Shown here: in pieces, positions 35,320 through 47,179 of the stretch
Position numbering within the stretch: the stretch's first letter is position 1
Layout: each line of letters opens with the position of its first letter
NCBI GenBank assembly: GCA_013398295.1
Contig: VZSF01004856.1
Location: 334,822 to 398,821 of the forward strand
Length of the DNA: 64,000 bases
Reading direction: 5' to 3'
From: Chionis minor
Lineage: Eukaryota > Chordata > Aves > Charadriiformes > Chionididae
The notes under the pieces: generated by a model
The model's input: the letters and a program-made list of their open reading frames with translations, nothing else
Databases searched by the model: none
What the model was told of the DNA's origin: nothing
Position numbers and translations under genes: made by a program

Positions 35320-36425
35320 GAAACTGGCAAACTATGGTGATTCTCACACTTCATCTGATAAGATATAAAAGCAGTTGTCTGAGCCGCCCTGGTCTGGCAG
35401 GTCTCTATGTTGCCTCTGAGCGCAGTATACAGAAGTAAAGAGGATCACAAAAGAAAAAAGGTTTGATGTGGTCAAAGGGAAAATGGAAGAAAGCTGAGCA
35501 AATAATCACAGAGCCTAGCAAATTCCAGTAAAGGGATGAGGGCTGGAACAGCAGCTAACTAGGAATAGCTATAAAAATAGCAGGGAAAAGCTCTGCTTTC
35601 TACATGAAGGCAGCTGTGAAGTTGCAAAATTCCATCACAAGCTGACCTCAAATAAAAGGGCCTGAGCTCACCCTCCAGGTATTTTTGGCCACTAAGCATA
35701 TTTCTGCCAGTGTAAGGTTTTTGTTCATTTGTTTCCATTCCAACGATACCAGCTTTCTATCAATGGACAGAAGAAATCTAAGGAATTTCCAGCTAAAGGC
35801 TGGGTGTATGTATATTGTAATTTCTTGTTGGCACAAGCTGGTGCTGTAGCATGGATAGTTACAATCAATAGGCATATAACCATTTTTTCAGCAATCTCAG
35901 CACAAATGGGATTTGAGGCAAGGTACAGAGATTAAGTCAGACAGCAAGATTTGTTGGTACACCCTGGAATTACACGTTTTCCCTTCTCCAATCCCGACAT
36001 TATACAAGAATGTAAGAGAAGAGATGGCCGACATAATACAACTGGTGGTCCATGCAGTCTGGCCTTCTGTCTACAGAAACAGCAATCAGACATTTAACAC
36101 ATGAGCCTGGCCACTTCACAGCAGACTATTTCCCTCAAACTGCGCCGGTTTCTGCAATCGTTGGATTAGGGATCTTAGAGGGTATTTTCCTGTCTAGTTC
36201 TTCCAGTATCTGTTTACAGACCTGCTGCCCTGTCTTCTCCCTTTCTCAGCCTGCTGGTACTGCTTGCCTTCACCCCTGCTGTTGGAACCAGGTCCAAAAG
36301 GAGCACTTGCTTTTAAACCAGTCTGCCTCTTGCTTCATCAAGTTCAAGGATTCAGTCAATTACAGCTCTTCATTCAGCTTACCCAGCAACCTCCTGATTC
36401 TGTCACGCTTATTATTTAAAATGAA
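35320..36425. other. No gene seen
   Basis: Single-copy DNA up to the ancient CR1. The plus frame at 36052-36444 (130 codons) runs into the CR1 and has no known match. Confidence 0.5.
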
Positions 36426-36429
36426 GGGT

Positions 36430-37930
36430 CCCAAACCTTTGTAGTCTCCTTTCAGAAGCCAGTTACTTCATCCCCTGGATCCTTTTCATTGCTCCTCTCC
36501 TGTATCACTTCCAACTCCACTAAGTCCTTCCTGAGACAGAGTCAGAACCACACAGACAGCACTCAAGGCATGGCATATCCCAGCTTAACACGGAGGCAAA
36601 AATTCTGTCTTGCTCTCAGTGATGATACCTTGCTGATGCTTTGGCTTGATGATACCCAAGATTGTTCCCTTTTGCATCTGCCACCACGCATTGAGACAAT
36701 GTTTTTGAAAACGAGCCAGTGATGACTCCAAGGTCTCTTTCTTGTAGTTGCAGCTCAGTTACAGCTGGCCTTTACAGCTCAGGTCTCAGTGTCATGCCAA
36801 CATGGCTTAGATGACTGTTCCCTAGGTTCATTACCTTGCATTTATTGATATTGAAGCTCATCTGCCCCCTTTTTTCCAACTCATTCAGTTTTGTCAGGTT
36901 TTCCTGGGGTTTCTTACAACCTGTGAATCTGTTGTCTACCCAAGATAGACTTGCAGATTTTACTGTGTATTGCCTTTCCCACGTCATTGCTGGACACAGC
37001 CAGTACTGGCACAGGAGTTTAGTGGGCAGAACGGGAGGCAGAGTCACAGGGCTGTGGCTTCGGGACTCCTGCAGAGCCCTTTAGTATATCCTGGCCTGCG
37101 TGCCCCCTCTACACTTTGGTGGCCATATGAACCCACTGGTCGCCTTGCCTGCTTCCTGCCATGAGTGCATTCAGGGAACCCCTTGTCATACTCTTCCCGT
37201 TCCTTTCAGCTCTTCTTATTTTTTATTTACTTTGAACTTTCTGTGTGCATGGGCTTCCTTGTTCTCCTTTTTTGGGTCAGATTTCCATTTTAAAAAAATG
37301 CTTTTCCATGTGATAGCCTGCATAACTTTCCAGTTATGGCTTGAAGGGATTTCCTGGACAGCTTTGTTTTGTTTCTGAATTGTGGAACAGTTTTTACCTG
37401 GCTTCTAGCACTATATTTTTCAACAGCCTCCAGGCTGCTCCTAGGCTTCTTTCATTTTGGACAGCTGCTTTTACGAATTTTTTGCTTGTTTATTTGTTCA
37501 TTTTTGACCAGTTACCTCATTTTCACACAGTTCCTTTTCTTGAAATTCAGTACTGTAGTCACTATCACAGAGGCTTTTACTGAAGCAGGTGCTGTGCATC
37601 ACTCCAGATTATATCCAAAATAACCTCTTTTCTTGTGGTTTCTGAGGCTAGTTGTTCCAGGAAGCAGCCATCTATTGTCCCCAGAAAAATTTATCTCCCA
37701 GCTCATTTTTTAGTAGTGATGTGCAAAAAGCACTTGCGATTTTTATTCTGTTGCTTAATATTGGTCAGGCAAGACAAATGGCTTTGTAGGAGGTCTAATT
37801 TGCCTTCATTGTTTATCGTTTTGATTTTATTTCCCCCTTGGCCTTTTCAGAGATGCATTGGACATTAGCCACGTCCAGCCTGTATGTTGCAGTGTTCCAG
37901 ATGCTCTTCCATACCTACGTGTTTTCTCCT
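36430..37930 (-). mobile_element. Ancient sauropsid CR1 LINE, antisense, about 1.5 kb
   Basis: The plus strand reads as the antisense of an old CR1. In order: 'ccttttcattgctcctctcc' and 'acagcactcaaggcatg' (end of ORF2), 'acgcattgagacaatgtttt', 'gatgactccaaggtctcttt' near 36722, 'ttaccttgcatttattgata' near 36831 and 'tcattcagttttgtcagg' (reverse transcriptase), then after a gap endonuclease-side blocks 'cccttgtcatactcttcccg', 'ttgttccaggaagcagccat' near 37650 and 'aaaatttatctcccagctca'. In the minus frame at 36772-37047, 'MSFNINKCKVMNLG' matches the CR1 motif MxFNxxKCKVLHLG. An internal segment of the reverse transcriptase appears to be missing between about 36930 and 37180. Highly diverged and inactive. 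Confidence 0.72.
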
Positions 37931-37934
37931 GTTT

Positions 37935-39790
37935 CTAGTCTAGGAGAGATCATAGATAAGTACTAGTTTTCAGTAACATCTTGTGAAGTCTGCTCCCTTT
38001 GTGCCCAAGAGGCCACGCACCATTCAGTCACAAGAAGTTTTCCGAGTGTCCAGTTGAATGTCCACTGCCACCACCTGCTTCTTCCTCACCCCTCTGCCAC
38101 AGGAACAGGGGGAGTGAAAGTCGACACTGACATCAGGTGGAGTGAAACTAGATCCCTCCCCTGGGATGTAGTCCCAGGCATCTCAGCAAACTCCCACTTG
38201 TCCCCAACATGGGGTTACTATCATATGACTGTAAGCCAAATGCTTCCTGCCCTTTCTGGCCCTTCAGGAGCCAAACCCCATTTTCCTTCCTCTTCCTTCT
38301 ACTTTCCCTGAGCAAAACTTCCCTGCTGCTGTCCCCTTTCCCGCTGGCAGCAACTTGATGTTTCTTGAAAAGCCACTGGCACTTATAGACTGCATATAGC
38401 ACTGCCACCTGGTGAGTCTGGTATGGAAAATAATGCTCTTGCTCCACAAAATATTGCATATACGGCTCATTGACCACAGTCAGGAAAGTTTGATTCAAAT
38501 ACAAAGAGATGGAAGAGTAGGGGATGGAAGATTTTGTGCTGGGCTTCTGTGCTGCCCATTGGCTTTTCCATGGAGTTTGAACAAGCTAATCTGAGCGCTA
38601 ATAATAGGCATCACTTGCTCAGGTAACTGGCATGTTTGACCTGTTGCACTTACTGTTTCTCACCACATTCTTGTAGCTGGAAGTGGTTCAAGCACAAGGG
38701 ACTCAAGGATTGTTTTCAGAAAAGAGATAAGAAGTAGAGGGTGCTTTTTCATTTTCCAGGGGGAGGGGGCGGGGGCAAGTAATACAAGATTTGGTGTCCG
38801 TGAGCATATTAGCTTGCAGGTGCCTACAAGGAGCACTTCCTCAGTGAATCCTCGCTATTGTTTTCACCAGTTCCATGCCAAGATAATTCCAGTGACCTCA
38901 AGAACCTCTGTTTTATTTATTTATTTTTAAATATTGTCATTGTAGAGCAGACTCAGTTTCTCTTTATGTGTTATTTGTTATTTATTTTTCTTAAATTTAC
39001 CAGAAGCATAGAAAATAACATCCAGAACTTACTAACAATTTGGAGTAGGACTGTTTGACATTTTCATTGACTTTCCTGACTATTTCTGTCTGCAAAATTA
39101 ATGCAGAAAGCAGCTCAGGATTTCTATCCACTCTTCACATAAAGTAAGCAGTTTATTAAAATTAATTTCATCTTTGATTTATCCCTTATCTAAGATACTT
39201 GCATGTTCCTCTATACTTTTTTGTTCTCTTTTCCACCATCCTGTCTATTCCCAGTATATGAGACATAAAGTCCTAATTTAGTAATTGCTGAAAATAGATA
39301 GGAGCATGCCAGAAATTTTTTATCCATCACTTAACAGAATTCTGTAATATTTTATATGAGGGGCGTCTTTGTTCTATGTGACCACATGATGAGTGAGAAA
39401 TCAAAGCATGAGGTTATCCAAGGAGCATTAACTGCAATTCCTGCAAATCTGCATGTCATTGCCAGATGCATTGTCTGTGACTGTTTCTGAAATGTGCATG
39501 TAACAGAAAGACATACTTTATATGGAAGAAAAATCCCGCAGTTTTGTAGAAAAAAAAAATCCCCACTGTAAACCTTAGGAAATGACAAATACTCTTAGGA
39601 CATATTTATGTATCCAAAACAACATCAATTATTAAAGTGAAAGGGGAAAAAACCGAAATTTAACTAAAAATAATGCAGAGTGTTTAATAGATTTGTTTAA
39701 GAGTCATAAACAAATAACCCATGAATACTTTAAAAGAGTTAGTGTTGCAGGAAGCAGACACCCAGAAGATTTTATTAAAGATTCAAACAT
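37935..39790. other. No gene seen; G-rich patch
   Basis: Single-copy DNA. Three runs of five G separated by single bases lie at 38759-38775. Antiparallel frames at 38054-38504 match nothing known. Confidence 0.5.
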
Positions 39791-39796
39791 TTATGA

Positions 39797-39880
39797 AGTG
39801 TGCTCTAGAGGTTAGAGCAGGGGCCTGACAGTCAAGAGAGCTGCCTTATTCCAATGCTCTGCTGCACATCTTTCCTGGAG
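39797..39880 (+). mobile_element. MIR (CORE-SINE) 5' head, tRNA-derived part
   Basis: 'ctagaggttagagcaggggc' resembles the MIR head with its A-box-like GGTTAGAGCA, and 'cctgacagtcaagagagctg' with 'ttccaatgctctgctgcac' fits the following CTGGGAGTCAGGA…TTCCAGCTCTGCCAC segment. Only the head is recognisable. Confidence 0.55.
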
Positions 39881-39884
39881 TCAG

Positions 39885-40193
39885 CCAAACACCATACACA
39901 TGCCTATACTTCTACTTTGCTGGGGATGGTTTTGAGCTGGTGGAGGTTTGTGTCTGAGCTATGCTGAGGAACAGGTACCCGTTTGAGGCTGAGGAGGAGT
40001 TAACTACCGACGTCGATGCAGTCTGTCCGATGACAAAAGGTCACATTGTGTTTCTGGGACATCTCTTCATCGTCCTCACCCCATCTCCGTTCCTATCACT
40101 TCTATCAGTTCTTCCACAAGAGGCAAGTGTAAGTCACATTATACTACTGCAAGCTGCTGAAGCCAGGGCTTTGGCCCCTTTTGTCCCTCCAAG
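39885..40193. other. No gene seen
   Basis: Left flank of the solo LTR. A 155-codon frame starts here at 39961 but runs across the LTR insertion point, so it cannot be an ancestral gene. Confidence 0.55.
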
Positions 40194-40198
40194 GCAAT
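40194..40198. repeat. Target-site duplication, left copy (gcaat)
   Basis: Identical to 40586-40590, directly against the TG…CA ends of the LTR. Confidence 0.85.
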
Positions 40199-40268
40199 TG
40201 CCGGGTTCGTCATTTCCATGCAGGGACCAGAACGACCAAACACACCTATGCGATGTGAAGTTGAACAC

Positions 40269-40274
40269 TTTATT
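40269..40274 (-). terminator. LTR polyadenylation signal AATAAA
   Basis: Plus strand 'tttatt', so AATAAA on the minus strand in the LTR sense. It lies just downstream of the TATA-like box at 40290-40295. Confidence 0.7.
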
Positions 40275-40525
40275 GTTTAGCTCGTCTGATTATATTTTCA
40301 CAGTTATCTGTACACGCACTCGCCATCGGCATTCAATTGGTTATTTACCCGTGTTCACGCACTTCAAGCCCATATACTATTGGTTAACATTGTACGCTTC
40401 TTTATCTAACCTGTTTGCTATTGGCTAAATATTGTCCGCTTCTAAATGTGCAAGGTCAGCTTTCTTATAGATATGCAAGCTCAGCTTTTATATCTTGTAG
40501 CACATTCCAAGAAGGAGCTATCGCA

Positions 40526-40577
40526 GCCTACTGTTCAGGCATCAGTTACGGCCTGCGGCCTGCTGTTCAGGCTTCAG
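40526..40577 (-). promoter_or_regulatory. U3 direct repeats of the solo LTR (2 x 20 bp)
   Basis: Two 20-bp units at 40526-40545 and 40558-40577 differ at two positions (core 'ctgttcaggc'). They lie near the start of U3, upstream of the CCAAT boxes, where retroviral LTRs carry enhancers. Enhancer function is inferred from position and duplication. Confidence 0.6.
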
Positions 40578-40585
40578 CCCCAACA

Positions 40586-40590
40586 GCAAT
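40586..40590. repeat. Target-site duplication, right copy (gcaat)
   Basis: Identical to 40194-40198. Confidence 0.85.
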
Positions 40591-40594
40591 GACC

Positions 40595-43330
40595 GGGGAG
40601 AAACCATTCCTCAATTTATCCCATAAACTCTATATTAAAAGTTTAGCAAAGCAGAAGCTGAAGGAGTTTACTAGAAGGAGGATTTGAGGTCTTTTTATGA
40701 TGAAGGAATAAGAAATTGCAGACAAAAAAAGCTAAGGTAAACTGTTACTTGTATAGAAGACCAATAGTATGCAGTCTTCCTAATTAGCCATTTCCATAAA
40801 CTCTTCCCTCAAACATTTCACTCCTCGCCTCCCTTCAAATGAGCCCACTAACCTGATAGACCTCACAAAAAGCCCAGTCTTCAGTTCATGAGCTCCAGCT
40901 GGTGGTGCATGACCCGGTTCCCAGCAATGGAGAGACTGAAATAAGGCAGAAAAGGGGAGAGGAAACCTGTTTGCACCAGGGGTTCAGAATAGCCAGTTGG
41001 TGCCCACAATAAATGGAAACAGGTCTGAGAAAGCTGTGTCAGGCAGTTTCCACCTTCCCTTCCAGTTGCTGGGGCATCTGAGAAAAGCATGAACAAGCAA
41101 CCCACATTATGCTACTGGCAGAATTATAAGTGGGGACCAGGAGTGATGTCATGATTCTCTTGTATTACGTGAAGAAAATACCCACTGATGAGTTCCCTGC
41201 AGCTCCCCTTCCAATCCAAATATGTACTTCAGGTAACTTTAAAACTGGTAAAGGAAAGATTTTATCTCACTTTTATAGCTAGATCAATGTGTCACAATAA
41301 AAATAAAGACTATCTTGAAAGAGCAGTGAGGACAACTAAAACCTTTTAGACTTACTTTTAAGTCCAGGTGATGTTCACAAAACTGGTTAGCCTTAAGGCA
41401 TCTGAATGGCTTTAGTGTCCAAGCTCATGTCTACAAAATTCCAGAGGCACCAAAATTTCTGCTATTGTATGTGCCTAAAGGAGCCTGTATCTGCTCCAGC
41501 CCATCTACATGGATAATATAATGTTGCTTGTGGTCTAGTTAGTGCCTCAGGTTATCAGGAATCATTTGTCCTGCCACTGCTTGTCACCATCCCAGGGTGT
41601 GGAGGTAAAGGCCCTCAGACCACATCTAATCGTCCAAAGCAGAAAATCCACGCACCACTCATTGGCCTAAATGAGATGGATGAGGATCCATGACACTACA
41701 TAAGGAGATTTGAGTCCTCAGTTTCCAGCCCTCCCTGGGCCCACGATCATGAAATATTGCGGGAACTCCATTCATGCGGTTATGAGTATCGGAGAAAGAG
41801 GACAGGTCACCTCCTGCTCATTACTTTGGCTTCTCTCACTAGTGTATGGTCCTCCCGAGGTGTTACGTAGTGGATGTCAGCGCTGTCTGACTGTCACAAA
41901 TTCCACAGGGTAAAGCATGGCCTGACGATGCTGGGGGCTGCACCTACCCCTTCCCAGCCATTTGTGCCCTGTGTGACGTGCTCAAGGCTGAACAGAGGGC
42001 TGCCGACGGGAGCAGAACACTGCTCTTTTGCACCGTGGATCCAAGTAAAACATTGTCCTTCTCCTCTCTTAGGGTGTTTGGCCTGCCAGTTGGCCCTCAC
42101 AGGCAGCAGACAAGATGTAAACGTTGTGGAAGATGCTCTCAGATCTTTCTATGAGTCCTTCACTGCCCTGACAGATCCCGACTTAATTTTCCTCCTTACA
42201 GGCAAGCATGATTGAGGTGATTGATCCTGACGGATTGTAAATCTAGGGAACAACAGCCAGCCTTTGATTCGTTAGGAGGTGTTGGAAGACTCCAGCAGGG
42301 CGCTGCCCGAGCAGGTGAGCATTCCCTGAACAGAGATAGCTGTAAAGCTGGCTCAGATGGAGACTCCAGCTACAGGTAAGTTTGTAATGCAACAGGCTGA
42401 TTTATTTTCTGGTGACATCTCTGAGCCGTGGCACCCCAGCACTGCGTGCTCTTCAAAGAGATGTGAAGTAGTGGCCTTGAAGAGTTTATGGTTTAAACAT
42501 GGGGCCAGCACCACCGGGTGAATTTAAAAAGTAAGTTGTGGGATGGGGGGATGGCCCTGCCAGGTAGCAATGGCACAACAGCAAAAACCCTGGTCATCAG
42601 CAGTGACAACATATTTACTGCTCGGCCATTGCCTCCACTTGGTACGTGAATCAGTCTATGAAATGCAACTGCTTTTGTGATCGGGCAGGTATGGGGCACA
42701 AGACTATGTGGCTGCTCCACAGACAATCACTTGGCTGCGTTAGGAAAGTCAGTTCCACAGTTCATCCTCTGTCCCCCTGGCCATGCCTTTTTGTCTCTTA
42801 ACTCTGCCCCAAGGGAGGAGATTTTAGTAAGTTTCTTTTGTTTCTTTAAAAAACATCTTAAGGGAGTACATTCAGAAAAAAGTAAAAGAGAATACAAATA
42901 TCCCTGTTTTCTTGTAATCCAGATTCTAAGTAGATTTAATGGCCCTGTTAGTGCTGAGCAAAATTAAGTCCTTATGAAACATGTTGCAAAGTACCTTTGT
43001 AGATCTCATTTTTCAATAAAAAAAGGGTTTAGGTCATGTTGAACAATCTGCTACTTATTAGCACTTTGCCTTCAATAGGTCACCTTTCATAGTATAATAC
43101 TCTGTTTTCATTAAGCACTGAATCCAAAAAGGCTATATTTTTAGAACTCAAACAAAATATATAACTTATATTGTAAGCACAAAGATGAAGAAATACAAAA
43201 CATTTAACTAGAAAACTCTTATCTTACACAAATCTGTCAGATTCAATACTTTTCTCTAAATACTGTGATCATTACAGGAACAGCTCGTACTTCTTAAATG
43301 TGAAATGTTAGGTGCAACATTTGTTGTCCA
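40595..43330. other. No gene seen
   Basis: Single-copy DNA, GC-richer at about 41700-42400 with overlapping plus and minus frames (41874-42215, 41894-42100 minus). No recognisable domain. Confidence 0.5.
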
Positions 43331-43334
43331 GCCA

Positions 43335-43385
43335 GGAAAGGAAAAAGAAAAAGAAAAAAAAAAAGAAAGAAAAGAAAAAGAAAGC
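43335..43385. repeat. A-rich (GAAAAA)n tract
   Basis: About 50 bp of A runs broken by G, purine-only on the plus strand. No TSD seen. Confidence 0.9.
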
Positions 43386-43389
43386 AATA

Positions 43390-46300
43390 AACAAAAATAA
43401 GCAGAAATTGCAGACTTTGACATGTTCAATCTGGTCTACATCTCAGAATCATGCACACCTGAGAAGAAAGAATATGAGATAATGTAAAACTTAGTGTACT
43501 TGTATCTTAATAGATAAAAATATGCCCATTATTCCATGGGTTTTTATTTCTTTGTGGGTCCAGTTTATTTCAGGCTTGCCCAAGGAATATTTTTAAGATT
43601 AAAAAATCTCCCCTCATCTTCTGTAATAACAGTTACTTTGAGACATAAAAACCTGAGACTACGCTCACATTTCTTAAAGGTTATTCCAACATATGGATAT
43701 GCAATTTTTCACTGATCATTTACTTTTGAGTGCTTGTAATGGCCCAGCCTCTTCTTGGAGACACATTATATGGAGAAGAAGGAATGGGTAACCAACCTCC
43801 TCCTGTTTCATCTTTTGCAAAAGTGAGATAATACTTCTAACCCTTCTACCTTTGAAAGTTCACTGTTCCTTTAGGAGCACTAAATTATTTGCTTTGAGCA
43901 AACCTCCTGTTTGATGAGTCATATGCAGGTGGTTGCATTTGCATGGGAGGCAGTGATATACGCTTTTTCACTGTTGACTAAAGGAAGTAACAGTAGATAG
44001 TGAGATTAATAGTATTTGCCAGAAGACAGGAAAGTTACAATCCTCTACAGCTCTGCCTTCTAAGTGGAACCTGGAAGCAGAAATCGGTACTACCTTCAGT
44101 CCTCTGTGCCATGCGCAGGGGCAAGGAATTTAAAGCACCAGTATTTTTTCTTTATTTAGTGGCGTTCAGGGGGTAATTTTATTTTAATGCTGGGAAATGT
44201 CTTGGAAACAGAAACACTGTCTCTTCCCTGTTAGCCGCTAATGATGACACCCTCCCACACTGTATTTGTTTTCTGCTTCAAGTTATCTCCAACACTTTTC
44301 TGAATAGGATAGTACTGACTTCCTGAATATCCTCGTGGCAGGCTGTAGGTCTCTGCCATGGGAGACCCGCAGAGGTACCTAAATCTGGCTAGCGGTCTTG
44401 AAGACCTGCAATCCCTTTCCTAAAAGAGCGAATATGGGGAGACATCCTCAGCTGTCTGCAGCCTCAGAGAGGATGGCTGAAGTCAAAGGACAATCCTAAA
44501 CTGCAGCGAAGCAGGAGATTTCAATGACAGCCTTCAGCAGTGTCTTGTTATCAGGGTAGCCTGAAGGAGTTGACTATGGGCAGGTCCTCTTTCAGACCAC
44601 TGATGGTTTTGATTTCAGACCTGCTCCCCCCGTCATCCTCAGAGCCGCTGCTGCACCTACTCCTGTGTGACTGTCTTTCTCAATGTGTGTGAAGTAGACA
44701 TTACTTCAGATTAAGCTAATCCCAATGTCACGTGAAAAGGCATCAGTTCTTCCCTCCCTCTACCGGAAACATGTCTCTTTCTGCATCCTGGTAGTATGTT
44801 TGTCTCTCTCATGTCAGGGTCTCTTGCATCCTACTCCTTCTGTGATTAAACAGACAATGAATAAACCACATATAAACTCATGATATGACCCGGGATTGAA
44901 AATAGGCAATTTAAGGGTTGGCAGCTCACTTGGAGATCAGTTTTAGAGTTCAGACTGGAATTAAGTCATGCACTTTGCACTGTCCCTTCCTTTTCCCTCT
45001 CCACCTTCTGAACGACAGCTTTCTGTTGCTTGCCTTGTTTTGCTAACCATTTGCATATGCCTTATCCCCTGAGTTACAAAAGTTCAGATTAACTAGAGCT
45101 ATGAAATTTCCCTTGCTTATGAAGCCAGTACTCTTAGAAGAGGAAGATAACTGGTTGATTTGGAGTGATCTATCATTCTTATCTCATTTTTTATTTACCT
45201 CACTGGCTTACTTGTTCTTCTGTTTAAAGTACATCAATACAACTACTCTATTAAGGGTCAGCAGTTTGTTTACTAAACTTTAGTTCATTTTTTTGAAAAA
45301 ATAGAACAGGAATTGAAGGTAATTTCCTATGTTAAATCCTCTGTTTAAATCAATATAATTTCCAAAGACAGTATTGAAATAGTAAAACAGGTAATGTTTA
45401 CACTTAAATGGCATGCAGAATGTACAAATTTGAGCACTCTATTAATGTCTGAGTGACAAACAGGCGGCTGATTTGTATGAGAGACTTCTTTGTGGAGAAG
45501 CAGAATTTTAATTCTGTGTTTCCATTCTCAGCACACTGGCAATGATTTCTCATCATGCTGTGGATTTTAACTGGTGTATACATCCTTGCAAGTGATAATC
45601 ATACACATTTGGGAAATTACTCCCATAAATGTTATTTCATTTGAGAATCCTATGTTTTAAGTATCATGTTCAGCACATATTGGAAAGAAGCTTGCGGTTC
45701 ATGTATGGAAACATCATTTGTATTTAATCACACAGTTGGGAGTAGTTATAGTAACTAAGTAGATGCAGGCAGTTTAAAATGCACAGATTGTTACTGCAAC
45801 CTAGCTTGCCACGGGCACTTTTTCCCTTTGATAGCTCAAGTGCCGAATAAATAAAGTACAATCAATGCTCAGAACTGGTCGAAAAAGCTGTGCCATGTAG
45901 GTTATGCTGTCAGTCCCATTAAATAAAGCCGCACAGCTTAGCTATGACAGTGTGAAAACAAAGGGCACCTGAGTATCCTTCTTACTGCCTTTTGCACATC
46001 GTCTCTGGCATCCGGAGGGCACAGCAGCAATTTCACCAGGCCTAACCGGGCTCCCCTTTATGCCTGGGGATTTTTTTACACCAGATGGAAGCTGGTCTAG
46101 GACATTCGCTGTGTCTCCAAGCATCTGTGTGATGCCAGCTGCATGCACAGGGTCAGAGGTGTGACAGGGAGGCTCCTGCGTCAGGTCTCACCAGGCGGTT
46201 TCTGTTCAGCACCTTTCTGTTCCAGCAGCGTTTAAGCCAGTGTTTGACGAATATTGGAAAATAAACACGAGCTTTTCCAGTAATTATTCAGGGACTGAAC

Positions 46301-47148
46301 TTAAAGAACAAATGAAATTTATCTAGATCCTGGAACAATTTTCATAAATGTAGCAATCTACAGGCACAGATACAACACTGGTCAAAACACAAATGTATAG
46401 TCCTTTTCGTCTTAGTCAATTTACGTCAAAATTTTCAGCTTAAGGATGTTGGGGAATAAAATCTTAATGCCCTTTCCCATTTAAAAATTATGAAAATGTA
46501 TGCAGCTGTATGTATGTATTGTGTGTGTGTGTTCTGATATGTGTGTACATACATGCACATACAAGAAAGCCCTACAGAGGAGGAAGCAAATGATTCTGTG
46601 TTTGTCTGAATATAATCTAATTTGTTGTAAGGCACTTAAATACTGCAGAAATGGCCCTTAGAGAAAAGCTAAAGCTAGACAAATAGATCTATACTTGTAC
46701 AATAGCATGCCTCGTTTTTAAAGATTTACTTATTCAAGTTTCCTATAATATATTAAAACACATTTATGCCCATATACTATGGCGGAATTGTTGATACAAA
46801 TTTTTGCTGCCTCCTACATTAGTGTTACACACGATGTTTGTTTTCCCTTCCCTCCTTTTCCAAGGTATAAATGAACTGCTTATGTGGAGTTCAGTAACAT
46901 AACTGTACAAAATTAGTTACAAAGAGAAATGTCAGAGTTGATATTCCTGACACAGCCTTTTTAACTCTTGTTATGTCTTGGGCTTGCATACCGGAGATGG
47001 AATAATGCAGCAGTCCAAGATCCCAGGAGGCTCCTGCTACCGTTGTCTTCTAGGTTTTTAGCCTGTGGCCTTGATTGAAAGGAGAGCTTCAATTGGGAGT
47101 ACTCCTTCCTTATTATTAAAAAATGGGCATTCTGGCATGCCTTTGTGA
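43390..47148. other. No gene seen
   Basis: Single-copy DNA. A GT-rich patch with GTATGTAT and its complement ATACATAC lies at about 46500-46562. No exon recognised. Confidence 0.5.
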
Positions 47149-47151
47149 GGG

Positions 47152-47174
47152 AAAAAAAAAAGAAAAAAAAAAGG
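47152..47174. repeat. A-rich tract
   Basis: Two ten-base poly(A) runs separated by a single G. Confidence 0.85.
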
Positions 47175-47179
47175 GAGGA

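Larger units (their letters stand above)
40199..40585 (-). mobile_element. Young solo LTR of an avian endogenous retrovirus, minus strand
   Basis: A 387-bp LTR lies in minus orientation, opening TGTTGGGG (complement of 40578-40585) and closing CCGGCA (40199-40204). It is flanked by a perfect 5-bp duplication 'gcaat' (40194-40198 and 40586-40590). On the minus strand it has three CCAAT boxes (complements of 40420-40424, 40379-40383, 40336-40340), a TATA-like box (40290-40295) and AATAAA (40269-40274) only about 15-20 bases on, followed by CATCGCATAGGTGTG. This close TATA/AATAAA order followed by a short R region recalls alpharetrovirus and related avian ERV-K LTRs. CpGs are well preserved and ends are intact, so insertion was fairly recent. 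No internal viral genes remain. ERV class is inferred from layout only; the 5-bp duplication is unusual for alpharetroviruses, which make 6. Confidence 0.87.

Noticed and set aside
39961..40428. 155-codon plus frame
   Set aside because: It runs through the TSD at 40194 into the LTR on the antisense strand, so it arose only when the LTR inserted. No known domain.
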